From an uncultured Poribacteria bacterium (GTDB lineage: Bacteria > Poribacteria > WGA-4E > PCPOR2b): a DNA stretch of 64,000 nucleotides. Both the position numbers and the translations under genes were made by a program. The stretch spans positions 124,001-188,000 of the forward strand of contig OY282444.1 in assembly GCA_958296125.1 (NCBI GenBank), in the 5' to 3' direction. The first letter of the stretch is position 1; every line of letters begins with the position of its first letter. Positions 26,052 through 33,967 of this stretch are shown here, one piece after another. The notes below the pieces were generated by a model. That model did not search any database. It saw nothing but the letters and a program-made list of their open reading frames with translations, and had not been told where the DNA came from.

Positions 26052-26990
26052 TCAGCAGTCTTGTAGATGATTTTTGAAGAAATCCTTTAAGATTGCTCCA
26101 TGATGGACAGCACCGGCATCGTGTCCATGTCCGTCGTAGGAATAGATCTGCTTATTTTCGGAGGCGATAGTATTAAAGACCGCGTAGCCTGTTTCTGGGG
26201 GGCAAACGTTGTCCTGCAAACCGATGTAGACCATGATGGGACAGGTAATCCGAGGGCCGAAATTGATACCGTCGAAGTAGGCTAGCGTGTCGCGCACCGC
26301 CTCTCTCCGATCAGGATAGAGCCGTAGGTAATCACGGATTTCTTGGTATGGATAGGTGTGTGTCAGTTCAACTGAATCCATATATCCGCAAAGATACGGC
26401 GCGCCTGCTGCTGCGACACGGATTTCGGGACGCAATGCTGCCGTGGAAATCGTTAATCCACCACCTTGACTGCTGCCGGTAACACCGATTCGTTCACCAT
26501 CAATCTCATCGCGCGAAAGCAAGAAATCAATCGTCCGGGCTGCATCAATATAAAAGCCACGATAGGTATAGGTGTTGCGGTCAACCATGTTATGCGTCAG
26601 CAAGCCCGGGTAACCGGGGTTAAACTGTTGGTTGCTGCGAATCTTCCCACGTGGAGCGGTGGAGAAGGCAGCGTAACCATCCTGTGCCCACGCCCGCGGG
26701 ATGGGGGGGTCCTGAAGGTAGCCCGGCATCTGTATGATGGTGGGTAGTTTCCCGGAGCGCTCACGCGGCAGGGCATACCAACCGGAGATGCGCACACCGT
26801 CGAGACTATCGTAGTGCACATCATAAACTTCTATCTCTGGCGTACAGCGTAGCGGCACCAACTCGACCGTCGCGTTCAACGGGATCTCCGCAGACTGTGC
26901 CAGTAGGTCGTCCCAGAACGCATCGAAGTCAGCAGGTCGCGTGACTACCGTGCGATATTGGTCGGAAGGTATTCTCTCGGTTTGACTCAT
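26052..26990 (-). CDS. Acetylxylan esterase / cephalosporin-C deacetylase (AXE1) family
   Basis: Start chosen at ATG 26990 because GGAG lies six bases upstream; the frame is open 34 codons further. The 312-residue protein has the AXE1 pattern: FSTAPRGKIRSNQ, YRGFYIDAARTIDFLLSRDEID, nucleophile Ser174 in VTGSSQGGG, Asp in MVYIGLQDNVCPPET and His in YDGHGHDAG, a full Ser-Asp-His triad. The family removes acetyl groups from xylo-oligosaccharides and other small esters in the cytoplasm. The tandem paralogue downstream has lost the serine. Upstream are two PhyH genes on the same strand. Confidence 0.88.
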   Translation of the reverse strand: MSQTERIPSDQYRTVVTRPADFDAFWDDLLAQSAEIPLNATVELVPLRCTPEIEVYDVHYDSLDGVRISGWYALPRERSGKLPTIIQMPGYLQDPPIPRAWAQDGYAAFSTAPRGKIRSNQQFNPGYPGLLTHNMVDRNTYTYRGFYIDAARTIDFLLSRDEIDGERIGVTGSSQGGGLTISTAALRPEIRVAAAGAPYLCGYMDSVELTHTYPYQEIRDYLRLYPDRREAVRDTLAYFDGINFGPRITCPIMVYIGLQDNVCPPETGYAVFNTIASENKQIYSYDGHGHDAGAVHHGAILKDFFKNHLQDC

Positions 26991-27145
26991 CCTATTCTCC
27001 TTGTCTAAGATGTCGTTGGTTACTTTTCCAAAATAGAGATGCGAATCTTGACCAACGGGGTTCATGTTATATCCTTTTTGGGGTGAACGCATCTAAACTG
27101 GTTTCCCTAGCGAGCCCCTACCAAAGCAAGCATCCAGAAAGAGAG

Positions 27146-27970
27146 CTAATATTCGCCGTTTGCATTCCAGCCGGGGTACTGCTCCTCTAAAGCCGCCACG
27201 GTTTGCGGTGTGTAATATGGATGCCCCGCCGGTGGAAACCGGAAAACTTCACGCTCTTTCGCTGTCAACGTTCCGATGAACTGACTAAATATCGGGTGTC
27301 TTCCTTTGTCGGTATAATGTTTAAACCCTTCCCAATAGTTGTCGGCTCTACCTATCCCAAATCCCCATGTGAAGCGTTGGCCGTCCGCACGGAGATAATC
27401 GCTCGCGGAGTGCAACGTGTAATTGGTGAACATACACAGCGTTCCACCCTTGCAGATTAACGGCTCATACTTGGTCGTGTCGCGCCCATGTTCCTTGGCA
27501 AGCAGCCGCAGTGGGGCTTGGTCTTCATCGACATCTTCGAGGTGCACCCAGAAGCCAAGTTGACCAAACTCTCGCAGTGTATCGGATGGCGGCAGCAAGG
27601 AGTTATTTCCATTGTCGATATGTAAACCGGCGGCATCGCTGCCTACGCCCCCTCCTTTGAAACCGGGATAACGGGCAATCATGCAACCGACACGCAAATG
27701 GATGTGTTCTGTTTTGAGCCACTTTCGAGCGAACGCCCACGCCTCATGGTCAACAGTGCCTCGCAGCAGTGTTATCTCTGACGGTGGGAAATCGGTAAGA
27801 ATTGCACGGTTCGGCGGTGGATCATCTTTCACCGCGTCCCATGTGGGGAGTGCCCTTCGTTGGGCCGCTTGCATTTCGCTCAACGTTTCGCCTGTATAGT
27901 AATCCGGAACGATAACGTAGCCTTTCGTGTCCAACGCTTCAAGATGTGCATCGGTCAGTTTTGTAGACAT
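27146..27970 (-). CDS. Phytanoyl-CoA dioxygenase (PhyH) family protein
   Basis: The 274-residue Fe(II)/2-oxoglutarate oxygenase-like protein has an N-terminal helix pattern (YVIVPDYYTGETLSEMQ), the facial-triad HxD in GLHIDNGNNS, and the distal His followed by an Arg in YTLHSASDYLRADGQRFTW, which would bind 2-oxoglutarate. Jelly-roll length fits. Substrates of the many bacterial PhyH paralogues are mostly unknown. It lies 18 bases after another PhyH gene and is probably translated from the same message. The two are not close copies of each other. Confidence 0.85.
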   Translation of the reverse strand: MSTKLTDAHLEALDTKGYVIVPDYYTGETLSEMQAAQRRALPTWDAVKDDPPPNRAILTDFPPSEITLLRGTVDHEAWAFARKWLKTEHIHLRVGCMIARYPGFKGGGVGSDAAGLHIDNGNNSLLPPSDTLREFGQLGFWVHLEDVDEDQAPLRLLAKEHGRDTTKYEPLICKGGTLCMFTNYTLHSASDYLRADGQRFTWGFGIGRADNYWEGFKHYTDKGRHPIFSQFIGTLTAKEREVFRFPPAGHPYYTPQTVAALEEQYPGWNANGEY

Positions 27971-27988
27971 CTATTCACCTCATAATCA

Positions 27989-28801
27989 TCAGCACTCCAT
28001 CACCCACGGGGTAGGCTCTGGGAAAATATCGTGCTGTTTTGCCCAAGTGATTAAACCATCGTTTGGCTCTCCTAGCAACTGTTTGCCAATGTCATCAACC
28101 TGCTCCAAGACCATCCCCTCATCGGGTTGGACAAGGCTCATTGCTCTGTGTGCCCCGCCCATCCAGCGGTAAGCGTAGCCAAAAATCACCACCTTTGAAA
28201 CGCGGTCAATCAGATTTGGGGCAGAAGTATGGAAAAGACGATTTTCAAAAAGAAAAGCATCGCCAGCATTAAGGCAGAGCTCGACCGTTCCGACGGGATC
28301 TACCTCCCCTTTCGGGATAGGTAACGGGGTATCCAGTAGATGCGAGCTCGATGCGAAAAGCGTGAACCCGGAACGCGGTTGCTTAAAATCTGTCAAACAG
28401 TATCCTACCTTGATGCTGACGCGCGGCAGGTTTCTGTGACCCAAATCTTCGGCGAGGCCGCTATCACGATGCCAGCCTCGTTGGTTAACGACTTCTTCGT
28501 CCGCTGGCTCCGGAAACTTATAAATGATTGCTGTTGTATGAAGCTGAATATTAGGGGAAAGGAGTTGGACGACTAAGGGGACCGTCGGCGACTGGGTCAG
28601 CAGGGGATGAAAATCCGGCTCTTGGACGATACCGGGGCGCCTTTGAACATAAGCCCCGTCTCGATCAAACGATTCAATTAACCGGTCGCTGACCTGAGTG
28701 AGTCTGTCAATCATCTTCGGCGATAGCACATCTGGAACGGCCAGATAGCCGTTTTCATCGAAAAATTGGCGTTGCGCCGCTGTGAGTTTCACAAAATCCA
28801 T
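27989..28801 (-). CDS. Phytanoyl-CoA dioxygenase (PhyH) family protein
   Basis: The 270-residue protein opens with TAAQRQFFDENGYLAVPDVLS, the typical PhyH start. The metal-binding HxD is GWHRDSGLAEDLGH and the distal His with 2-oxoglutarate Arg is LFHTSAPNLIDRVSKVV. The ATG starts one base after the ferrochelatase stop, so it is translationally coupled to hemH. Coupling of a non-heme iron oxygenase with haem genes is unusual but probably reflects operon drift rather than a haem function; that is inference. Confidence 0.87.
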   Translation of the reverse strand: MDFVKLTAAQRQFFDENGYLAVPDVLSPKMIDRLTQVSDRLIESFDRDGAYVQRRPGIVQEPDFHPLLTQSPTVPLVVQLLSPNIQLHTTAIIYKFPEPADEEVVNQRGWHRDSGLAEDLGHRNLPRVSIKVGYCLTDFKQPRSGFTLFASSSHLLDTPLPIPKGEVDPVGTVELCLNAGDAFLFENRLFHTSAPNLIDRVSKVVIFGYAYRWMGGAHRAMSLVQPDEGMVLEQVDDIGKQLLGEPNDGLITWAKQHDIFPEPTPWVMEC

Positions 28802-28802
28802 G

Positions 28803-29840
28803 TCAATGTTCCTTTTGTCCTGCTATAGATCTGCAAAGCAACGAGGGAGTCAGCGTTTGAAATTCCTCACACACGAGGTTTGCCAACATATCAATAAATT
28901 CAGGGTAATCGCCAACGGTGCCAGCGCGGATAAACTTTATACCACACGCCTCGGCGGTTGCTTTGGCTTCCAAATCAAGGTCGTAAAGCACTTCGACATG
29001 ATCGCAGAGGAAACCGATTGGTGATACAATGACCTCTTGAACGCCCGTCTCCCTTTTCTCCAAGATTAGGTCATTAATATCAGGACCCGTCCACGGCACG
29101 GTTGGATTATCAGGCGCGCTTTGGTAAGCAACATCGAAATCTGTCCCAAGAACCTCCGCTACGGCTGAAGCGGTTTGACAAAACTGTTCGGAGTAAGGGG
29201 CGGTCTTTGCGGCGACTTGAGGGATAGCGTGAGCGGTAAAAATCAATGCTGCCTTAGCAAAGCGCGATTCAGAAATGCCGTTGCAGGCGATACGGATACG
29301 ATTGGCAATGGCGTTGACGAAGCCAGGGTGTAGATGCCACAAATCTTCTAAATAACGAATACTTAGCGTTGGGTCGCCTACCGTTTCGACCCCAGCGATA
29401 ACATCGTTTTGATAACGTTCCCAACTGGCTTTAGACCGATAGGCGGACATGATAATAGCCAGAATGTTGCGATGTCCTTGTTCGGACATCCTCGCTATCG
29501 TTTCATGTAGGTATGGTGTCCAATTGCGCATCCCCACATAGATAGGCGCATCAACGCCTCGTTTTCTGAGGGCCTCTCCAAGCGCATCTGCCTGCTTAAA
29601 TGTCAGTTCGTTAAAGGGCGAAAATCCGCCGAGTTTGACATAGTGGCTTGTAACTTCTTTCACACGAGCGGCATTTGATGGCGCATTCCCGACGATGCCC
29701 TCCACAAAACAGTGTGCCTCCCCGGGGCATGGATCGGACTGCCGACAGCAACCGGGGGTTGGTCCCCCGAACCCAACAAGTAGGATGCTGTCGTATGTGC
29801 TTGTCCCTGAATCCCATTCAGGATTCGTGTGCTTCTGCAA
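28803..29840 (-). CDS. hemH: Ferrochelatase with N-terminal cysteine-rich insertion
   Basis: This 345-residue protein inserts ferrous iron into a porphyrin at the end of haem synthesis. The core is typical: LLVGFGGP near the N-terminus, GMRNWTPYLHE, catalytic His in IFTAHAIP (~204) and Glu in CDHVEVLYDLD (~282), a YQSAPDNPTVPWTGP segment like the usual YQSRVGPxxWLxP. Start TTG at 29840 is supported by GGTGAG five bases upstream. Right after GFGGP there is a run containing Cys31, Cys32, Cys38 and Cys44 where most ferrochelatases have none, possibly a metal or Fe-S site. Lies 20 bases after hemE. Confidence 0.88.
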   Translation of the reverse strand: MQKHTNPEWDSGTSTYDSILLVGFGGPTPGCCRQSDPCPGEAHCFVEGIVGNAPSNAARVKEVTSHYVKLGGFSPFNELTFKQADALGEALRKRGVDAPIYVGMRNWTPYLHETIARMSEQGHRNILAIIMSAYRSKASWERYQNDVIAGVETVGDPTLSIRYLEDLWHLHPGFVNAIANRIRIACNGISESRFAKAALIFTAHAIPQVAAKTAPYSEQFCQTASAVAEVLGTDFDVAYQSAPDNPTVPWTGPDINDLILEKRETGVQEVIVSPIGFLCDHVEVLYDLDLEAKATAEACGIKFIRAGTVGDYPEFIDMLANLVCEEFQTLTPSLLCRSIAGQKEH

Positions 29841-29859
29841 CGGTTCTCACCCCCTAATT

Positions 29860-30930
29860 TTATGCTTCTTTCGCGACTCTCACAAAGTGTTTCACATTTT
29901 CAAACGGTGTATCCCGGTGGAGCCCGTGACTGAGGTTGAGGATATGTCCAACCCTTCCCCCACTCTGTAAGCAGCGGTGGACAGCGGCGGTAATATCATT
30001 ACAAGTCCCATCTCGCAGGATTGCATTGTCGACGTTTCCCTGAAAGGCGACTTTGCCCTTTGCTTCTTTCTGTGCGACCTCCAGATCGACACACTTTCCG
30101 ACGCTCAAAACATCAGCACCACTTTCCAACATCAGCGCGAGGTAGGGGCACTCTTTGGCAAATAGGATGGAAGGTGTGCCCGGATCTAATGCCGCAAAGA
30201 TTTGTTCGTGATAGGGTTGGACAAAGGTTTGATATGTCGGCAGATCAATCTGATCCGCGATGGATTCAAACAGCTGCACAACCTGCGCGCCCTCCGAAAT
30301 TTGGTAATTGAGATAATTAATCGTCATCTGCGTCAAAAGTTGCAGCAGTTCGTGAAAGAGATGCGGTTCTTCGTGCATCATTTGGAAAACAGTCCGTGCC
30401 GCATTTGAAATCCCTCCACCGGCTGCCATCGGACTGGCCCCTGCGACCATAAAAAAAGCTAAGGTCAACGGGGCTCCAGCAAAACCGATTAGCGGCAATT
30501 CTCCCTCCAATGCCTGACGCAGCCCCCTGATAATCTTTCCGGTAAACGCCACCTGCGAAGCGGGGTTATCAAGGGGGTGTAGTGCCTCGATCTGGCTTCG
30601 GGTCCGAAGGGGCGAGTCTAAAACGGGCCCGGGGGCAAATCGGAAGTGCACCCCCATCGGACAGAGCGGTGTGAGAATGTCCTTGTACACAATGATTGCG
30701 TCAACCCCAATGCGTTTGGGTAAGAGCGAAATTTCAATCGCCCATTCAATCTCTTGGACACTGACTGAGCTTGGCATCGTCCGAAATAACCGTTCTAATG
30801 GAAGATTGATTTTTTCTTTGAGCGCACGATACGCCGGATCCGACCGACCCGCTTGGCGCATCAGCCACACCGGAATCCGCTCTACCGGCAGTCGCCGAGC
30901 GGCACGGAGGAGGAGATCATTTTTAAGCAT
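29860..30930 (-). CDS. hemE: Uroporphyrinogen decarboxylase
   Basis: The 356-residue TIM-barrel enzyme decarboxylates uroporphyrinogen III to coproporphyrinogen III. Family signatures are PVWLMRQAGRSDPAYR (residues 21-36), the catalytic Asp in IIVYKDILTPL, GFAGAPLTLAFF, GAQVVQLFES, FQGNVDNAILRDG and LSHGLHRDTPFENVK at the end. The usual RQAGRYLPEY reads RQAGRSDPAY, a Tyr to Ser change next to the substrate-binding Arg. It leads the haem pair with hemH and follows a small membrane protein by 22 bases; all probably share the promoter at 31309-31337. Confidence 0.93.
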   Translation of the reverse strand: MLKNDLLLRAARRLPVERIPVWLMRQAGRSDPAYRALKEKINLPLERLFRTMPSSVSVQEIEWAIEISLLPKRIGVDAIIVYKDILTPLCPMGVHFRFAPGPVLDSPLRTRSQIEALHPLDNPASQVAFTGKIIRGLRQALEGELPLIGFAGAPLTLAFFMVAGASPMAAGGGISNAARTVFQMMHEEPHLFHELLQLLTQMTINYLNYQISEGAQVVQLFESIADQIDLPTYQTFVQPYHEQIFAALDPGTPSILFAKECPYLALMLESGADVLSVGKCVDLEVAQKEAKGKVAFQGNVDNAILRDGTCNDITAAVHRCLQSGGRVGHILNLSHGLHRDTPFENVKHFVRVAKEA

Positions 30931-30952
30931 AGCGTTCTCTACCCTTTCGGGG

Positions 30953-31261
30953 CTAATTTGACTTATCCTCGCGGCCCCTCAATTCAAGACATTCCCTCAG
31001 TTTTACGAAACTTTTGATATTTTTCATGATCCGACCACTTTCTCGTTCTTCGAGATAGAGAAAAAAACCCATCAGATACAAGCTGATCAGAAACAGTAGA
31101 AAGCTAACGAAACATTGGAAGATGGCGAAGTAGTTCGCTTTAAAATCTAACTTAGGCATCCCGTCCCCCCACGAAACCGAAACAAAGCCTTGCCATCCTG
31201 TGACACCCATTGATAAAAAAGCGATTGAAAGTATGAAAACAACGAAAAACTGTATGCCCAT
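30953..31261 (-). CDS. Small membrane protein of unknown function
   Basis: The 102-residue protein starts at ATG with AAAGG six bases upstream. It has two hydrophobic helices (~3-22 and ~48-70) separated by a short polar loop, and a basic C-terminal tail of ~30 residues (LEERESGRIMKNIKSFVKL), so both ends are probably cytoplasmic. No family is recognised. It lies between a good leftward promoter and hemE, so it is the first gene of the hemE-hemH transcript. A role in haem synthesis is possible only by position. Confidence 0.65.
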   Translation of the reverse strand: MGIQFFVVFILSIAFLSMGVTGWQGFVSVSWGDGMPKLDFKANYFAIFQCFVSFLLFLISLYLMGFFLYLEERESGRIMKNIKSFVKLRECLELRGREDKSN

Positions 31262-31308
31262 GGCTGACCTTTCGATCGGGGATTTCGGGATTAATAGTTG
31301 ATTGCCGT

Positions 31309-31337
31309 ATTATAGCATATTGGTCATCCGTGGTAAA
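31309..31337 (-). promoter_or_regulatory. Promoter of the hemE-hemH-phyH run
   Basis: Minus strand TTTACC (31337-31332), 17-base spacer, TATAAT (31314-31309) with TGC before it (extended -10), 48 bases before the first gene. Confidence 0.78.
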
Positions 31338-31472
31338 CTGTTTTTCAACCCTAAAATTTCTAATGTTTTTCGTTGCACAAATAGCCAACCTGTGATAAAG
31401 TGTTATCGGGTTAAAGATGACTCTTTAGTAATCGATCCGGAAGAAAGTAAACGCCAAGGGGAGCTCAGATCC

Positions 31473-32210
31473 GTGAAAATCGTAGGAATTATCCCTGCTC
31501 GCTACGCGTCGAGTCGATTTCAGGGGAAGGCGTTGGTAGACATCCTCGGCAAGCCGATGGTGCAGCACGTCTATGAGCGAGCTGCCCGTGCCAAAACGCT
31601 AGATGCTGTCATCGTTGCAACCGATGACCGGCGAATCTACGATGTGGTTGTCGGCTTCGGTGGGCAGGTGGTCATGACATCCCCGGATTGTCCCACAGGC
31701 ACCGAAAGGGTTGCAACTGTTGCCGAAACACTTGATTGCAATGTTGTGGCGAATATTCAGGGCGATGAACCGTTGCTGGAGCCGGTGGTTATTGATCAGA
31801 TGATTCAACCGTTTCTCGATGACCCGAGTGTGGAAGTCAGCACATTGAAACAGCCGGTCGAAAATGAAGCGGATTATCGAGACCCCAACGTCGTTAAGGT
31901 TGTGACCGACCTCCAAGGCTTCGCGTTATATTTTTCCAGAGCTTCAATCCCCGGCAATCTCTCGAATCACTGGCTGCACTCCCACCCAAACTATCGGCAT
32001 GTGGGGTTGTATGCTTATCGCCGAGAGCAGCTCCTTGAGTTTACCCAATGGGAGAAAACGCCGTGCGAGAGCTCTGAAGGACTTGAACAGTTGCGCTTCC
32101 TCGAACACGGTATCCGTATCTGTGTCGTTGAAACAGAACATTCGTTGATTGGGGTTGATGTGCCGGCCGATTTGGAGCGGGTGCTTAAAATCTTGAAATC
32201 ACGCAGGTAA
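31473..32210 (+). CDS. kdsB: 3-deoxy-manno-octulosonate cytidylyltransferase
   Basis: The 245-residue enzyme activates Kdo with CTP to CMP-Kdo for lipid A core synthesis, which implies a Gram-negative envelope with LPS. Motifs: VGIIPARYASSRFQGKAL (nucleotide-binding N-terminus), VIVATDDRRIYD, PTGTERVAT, NIQGDEPLLEP, YFSRASIPG, HVGLYAYRREQLLEF and the C-terminal GVDVPADLERV. Start GTG at 31473 has GGGGAG nine bases upstream and gives the normal length; the frame is open further upstream without homology. No other LPS genes are adjacent. Confidence 0.93.
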   Translation: MKIVGIIPARYASSRFQGKALVDILGKPMVQHVYERAARAKTLDAVIVATDDRRIYDVVVGFGGQVVMTSPDCPTGTERVATVAETLDCNVVANIQGDEPLLEPVVIDQMIQPFLDDPSVEVSTLKQPVENEADYRDPNVVKVVTDLQGFALYFSRASIPGNLSNHWLHSHPNYRHVGLYAYRREQLLEFTQWEKTPCESSEGLEQLRFLEHGIRICVVETEHSLIGVDVPADLERVLKILKSRR

Positions 32211-32301
32211 CACAAGTGGGGGGCTACCTTGTGCAAACCCTGTCCCAAGTCATCAAATACCTGCCCATTTTCAGAGGAGGCTTCAAAATTACGGCAAACT
32301 T

Positions 32302-32617
32302 ATGGTAAGATCTATAGACTGGCTCAAACAGTCCGAAGCTGAATTTGAGGCCGCAACAGACCTTCTTAACACCAATAACTTTGCGTGGTGCTGCTTCACC
32401 GCACAACAATCAGCCGAAAAGTCGATCAAGGCCATTCTGAACCACCTCCAATGTGAAGCGTTGGGGCCCAACTTAAACACGCTAATTCAAGAGATTGAAC
32501 AACATTGTTCTGTATGGCTCGATGGCGAAAGGCAACTGGTCAGTCGGTAGCGATTATGACGTTCTGATCGGACTGTGCATTGATGATGGGAAACGCTTGC
32601 TAGATCGACTCTATGAC
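32302..32617 (+). pseudogene. HEPN-MNT toxin-antitoxin relic, 5' part (HEPN N-terminus joined to MNT core)
   Basis: From ATG 32302 the frame encodes a HEPN-domain N-terminus (DWLKQSEAEFEAATDLLN, then WCCFTAQQSAEKSIKAILNHL) up to about base 32500, where the C-terminal ~60 residues of the usual ~130 are missing. Overlapping in another frame from ~32495 is the core of an MNT nucleotidyltransferase: NNIVLYGSMAKGNWSVGSDYDVLI, with the GSx10DxD metal motif, then KRLLDRLYD. MNT's own N-terminus is missing, so a deletion fused the two genes. At 32617 the MNT homology is cut by an insertion and resumes at 33591. Confidence 0.78.
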
Positions 32618-32694
32618 AGTAATTCGCACAAGCCCAATGCTTGCCTGCCTGTCCCGTTCGCGGGGGTCTCGGAACGGACAGCATTGGGTCAAAC
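32612..32694. repeat. Dispersed hairpin element, copy A
   Basis: TATGACAGTAATTC...CCCAATGCT and AGCATTGGGTCAAA form an interrupted inverted repeat. It is about 80% alike to copy B at 50679-50753. It marks the left end of the insertion in the MNT gene and contains GTCTCGGAACGGACAG. Confidence 0.8.
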
Positions 32695-32707
32695 CATGTT
32701 ATTTACC

Positions 32708-32736
32708 TTGCACACACCTTAGAAAGGTGTTATAAT
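32708..32736 (+). promoter_or_regulatory. Promoter with palindromic operator in the spacer
   Basis: TTGCAC (32708-32713) and TATAAT (32731-32736) enclose a 17-base spacer that is itself a perfect inverted repeat, ACACCTT-AGA-AAGGTGT. A repressor bound there would block RNA polymerase. It lies 24 bases before the ATG of the membrane-protein gene. Confidence 0.82.
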
Positions 32737-32759
32737 TGTCTCATACTCCGAGGTATAAA

Positions 32760-33338
32760 ATGGCTATCTTCTACGATTGGCGTGATAGGACAGGAAAGGG
32801 CTGGAAGCCGTTGCGAGAGCAAATAAAAGAACTTCGTTCTCCGCTTTTTATCGGAATTGGAATTCTCCTGTTAATTGCCATCGTTTTTTCGGTGTTGGAG
32901 TATCTCGCCTATCGGCATCTGTCCCCTCAGTCTGAAAAGGTGTATTTACTTCCGGATCCACCGGAACAGAGGGCGGTTATACCTGAAACTGGCTCTCGCA
33001 CCATGCAAAACGTCAAAGCTGACGATAGGCTTGATTTGGATTCAACTCGTGAAGCACAGACGAAAACGCCAGATGACACAGAAGATGTTTTGAGTTATGG
33101 TTCAATTCCATTTGCTGACGAAGTCGAAACAGATGATTCAATGCCTTCGGTGACAAATCAAGATAATACTGTGACTGAACCAACGATAGCTAAGTTAGAG
33201 GCACTAGCTGCAGAAACAGGATTCTTGATGACAGAAGGGGATATGATACAACAACAAGCCATAGAGACGATGAATCAGGCATTCTCCATGGTTGCGGATC
33301 ATCTGAATACCCTGTCTAAGGGTATGAACTCTTTTTAG
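32760..33338 (+). CDS. Single-pass membrane protein of unknown function
   Basis: The 192-residue protein starts at ATG 32760 (GAGG seven bases upstream; the frame is open eight codons further). After a basic N-terminus (REQIKELRSP) there is one membrane helix (~30-50, LFIGIGILLLIAIVFSVLEYLAY), then a long acidic, low-complexity region and a Met/Gln-rich C-terminal helix (~145-190, EGDMIQQQAIETMNQAFSMV). No family is recognised. It is the only gene of the insertion in the MNT gene and has its own promoter and terminator, so it is an autonomous transcription unit. Confidence 0.72.
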   Translation: MAIFYDWRDRTGKGWKPLREQIKELRSPLFIGIGILLLIAIVFSVLEYLAYRHLSPQSEKVYLLPDPPEQRAVIPETGSRTMQNVKADDRLDLDSTREAQTKTPDDTEDVLSYGSIPFADEVETDDSMPSVTNQDNTVTEPTIAKLEALAAETGFLMTEGDMIQQQAIETMNQAFSMVADHLNTLSKGMNSF

Positions 33339-33445
33339 AGATGCTGAGAGAAAATGGTTTTGAGCATCTTAAGTAAACAAAGTTTCAGAACCATATCGAA
33401 CACCTGAATCGGCATCACGGATGAGGTCACGAGTGATCGGTCAGG

Positions 33446-33485
33446 GGCAACGGCTTTACCAGTTAAACCGTTGCCTCTTTTTTTT
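33446..33485 (+). terminator. Intrinsic terminator of the membrane-protein gene
   Basis: GGCAACGG (33446-33453) and CCGTTGCC (33468-33475) form an 8-bp perfect stem, followed at once by TCTTTTTTTT. It lies 108 bases after the stop codon. Confidence 0.9.
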
Positions 33486-33586
33486 GCCCGTCCCGACGCA
33501 ACCACCACAGACGGAGCCCCTGCTTTTACCGGCCGATATGCCAACTTGCAGAAACTAACAGGTGAATTCCCCGACAATGGCCAACC

Positions 33587-33896
33587 TGACTATTCCCTAT
33601 TCACCTCTGGCCCGATTGATATTTTTGCCTACAGCCAATCCGAACTCGATTTGATGTTCAAGAATTTTCATCTGACCTTATTGGAATCCCTGAACCACGG
33701 GGTTGTCCTATTTGACCGAGGACGATGGGCGGCAATGCGAGAGCAATTCAAGGACTGGAAGACATCGGGCGTGATTGAACAGATGCCGTTGGGTTGGCGA
33801 GTTAAGACAGAACAAGGAAATATCAGAGATAATCGACACCAACGTATCGTTGATGGCTGCGAAAACGAGCGTTTTCCTAAGTCGTCGAGCGACTAA
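33587..33896 (+). pseudogene. MNT nucleotidyltransferase, 3' part after the insertion
   Basis: About 102 codons from TGACTATTCC continue the protein broken at 32617: YSLFTSGPIDIFAYSQSELD, LLESLNHGVVLFDRGRW and SGVIEQMPLGWRV are the C-terminal elements expected of a stand-alone MNT antitoxin-type nucleotidyltransferase. The frame is intact and matches that of the 5' part. An open frame extends upstream to 33471 through inserted DNA but has no start signal there. Stop at 33894-33896, 71 bases before pyrG. Confidence 0.75.
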
Positions 33897-33967
33897 ATAG
33901 TCAGCAGCTCGTTAACACATTTTTCGTCAGAAAAAAAGCGAAAAGAGACTAAAGCAGGAGTTTTTTG

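Larger units (their letters stand above)
32618..33586 (+). mobile_element. Insertion of about 969 bp inside the MNT gene, no transposase
   Basis: The MNT reading is colinear and in frame across the gap: RLYD before, YSLFTSGPID after. TGAC occurs at both joints (32614-32617 and 33587-33590), a candidate 4-bp target duplication. The inserted DNA holds a hairpin repeat, a promoter with a palindrome, one membrane-protein gene and a terminator. No transposase or integrase is encoded, so the mechanism of entry is unknown; TGAC is also part of the hairpin repeat's end in copy B, so the duplication may be fortuitous. Confidence 0.65.

Noticed and set aside
33335-33577. Leftward open frame of 80 codons in the insertion
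   Set aside because: It overlaps the terminator and has no ribosome site or recognisable motif.
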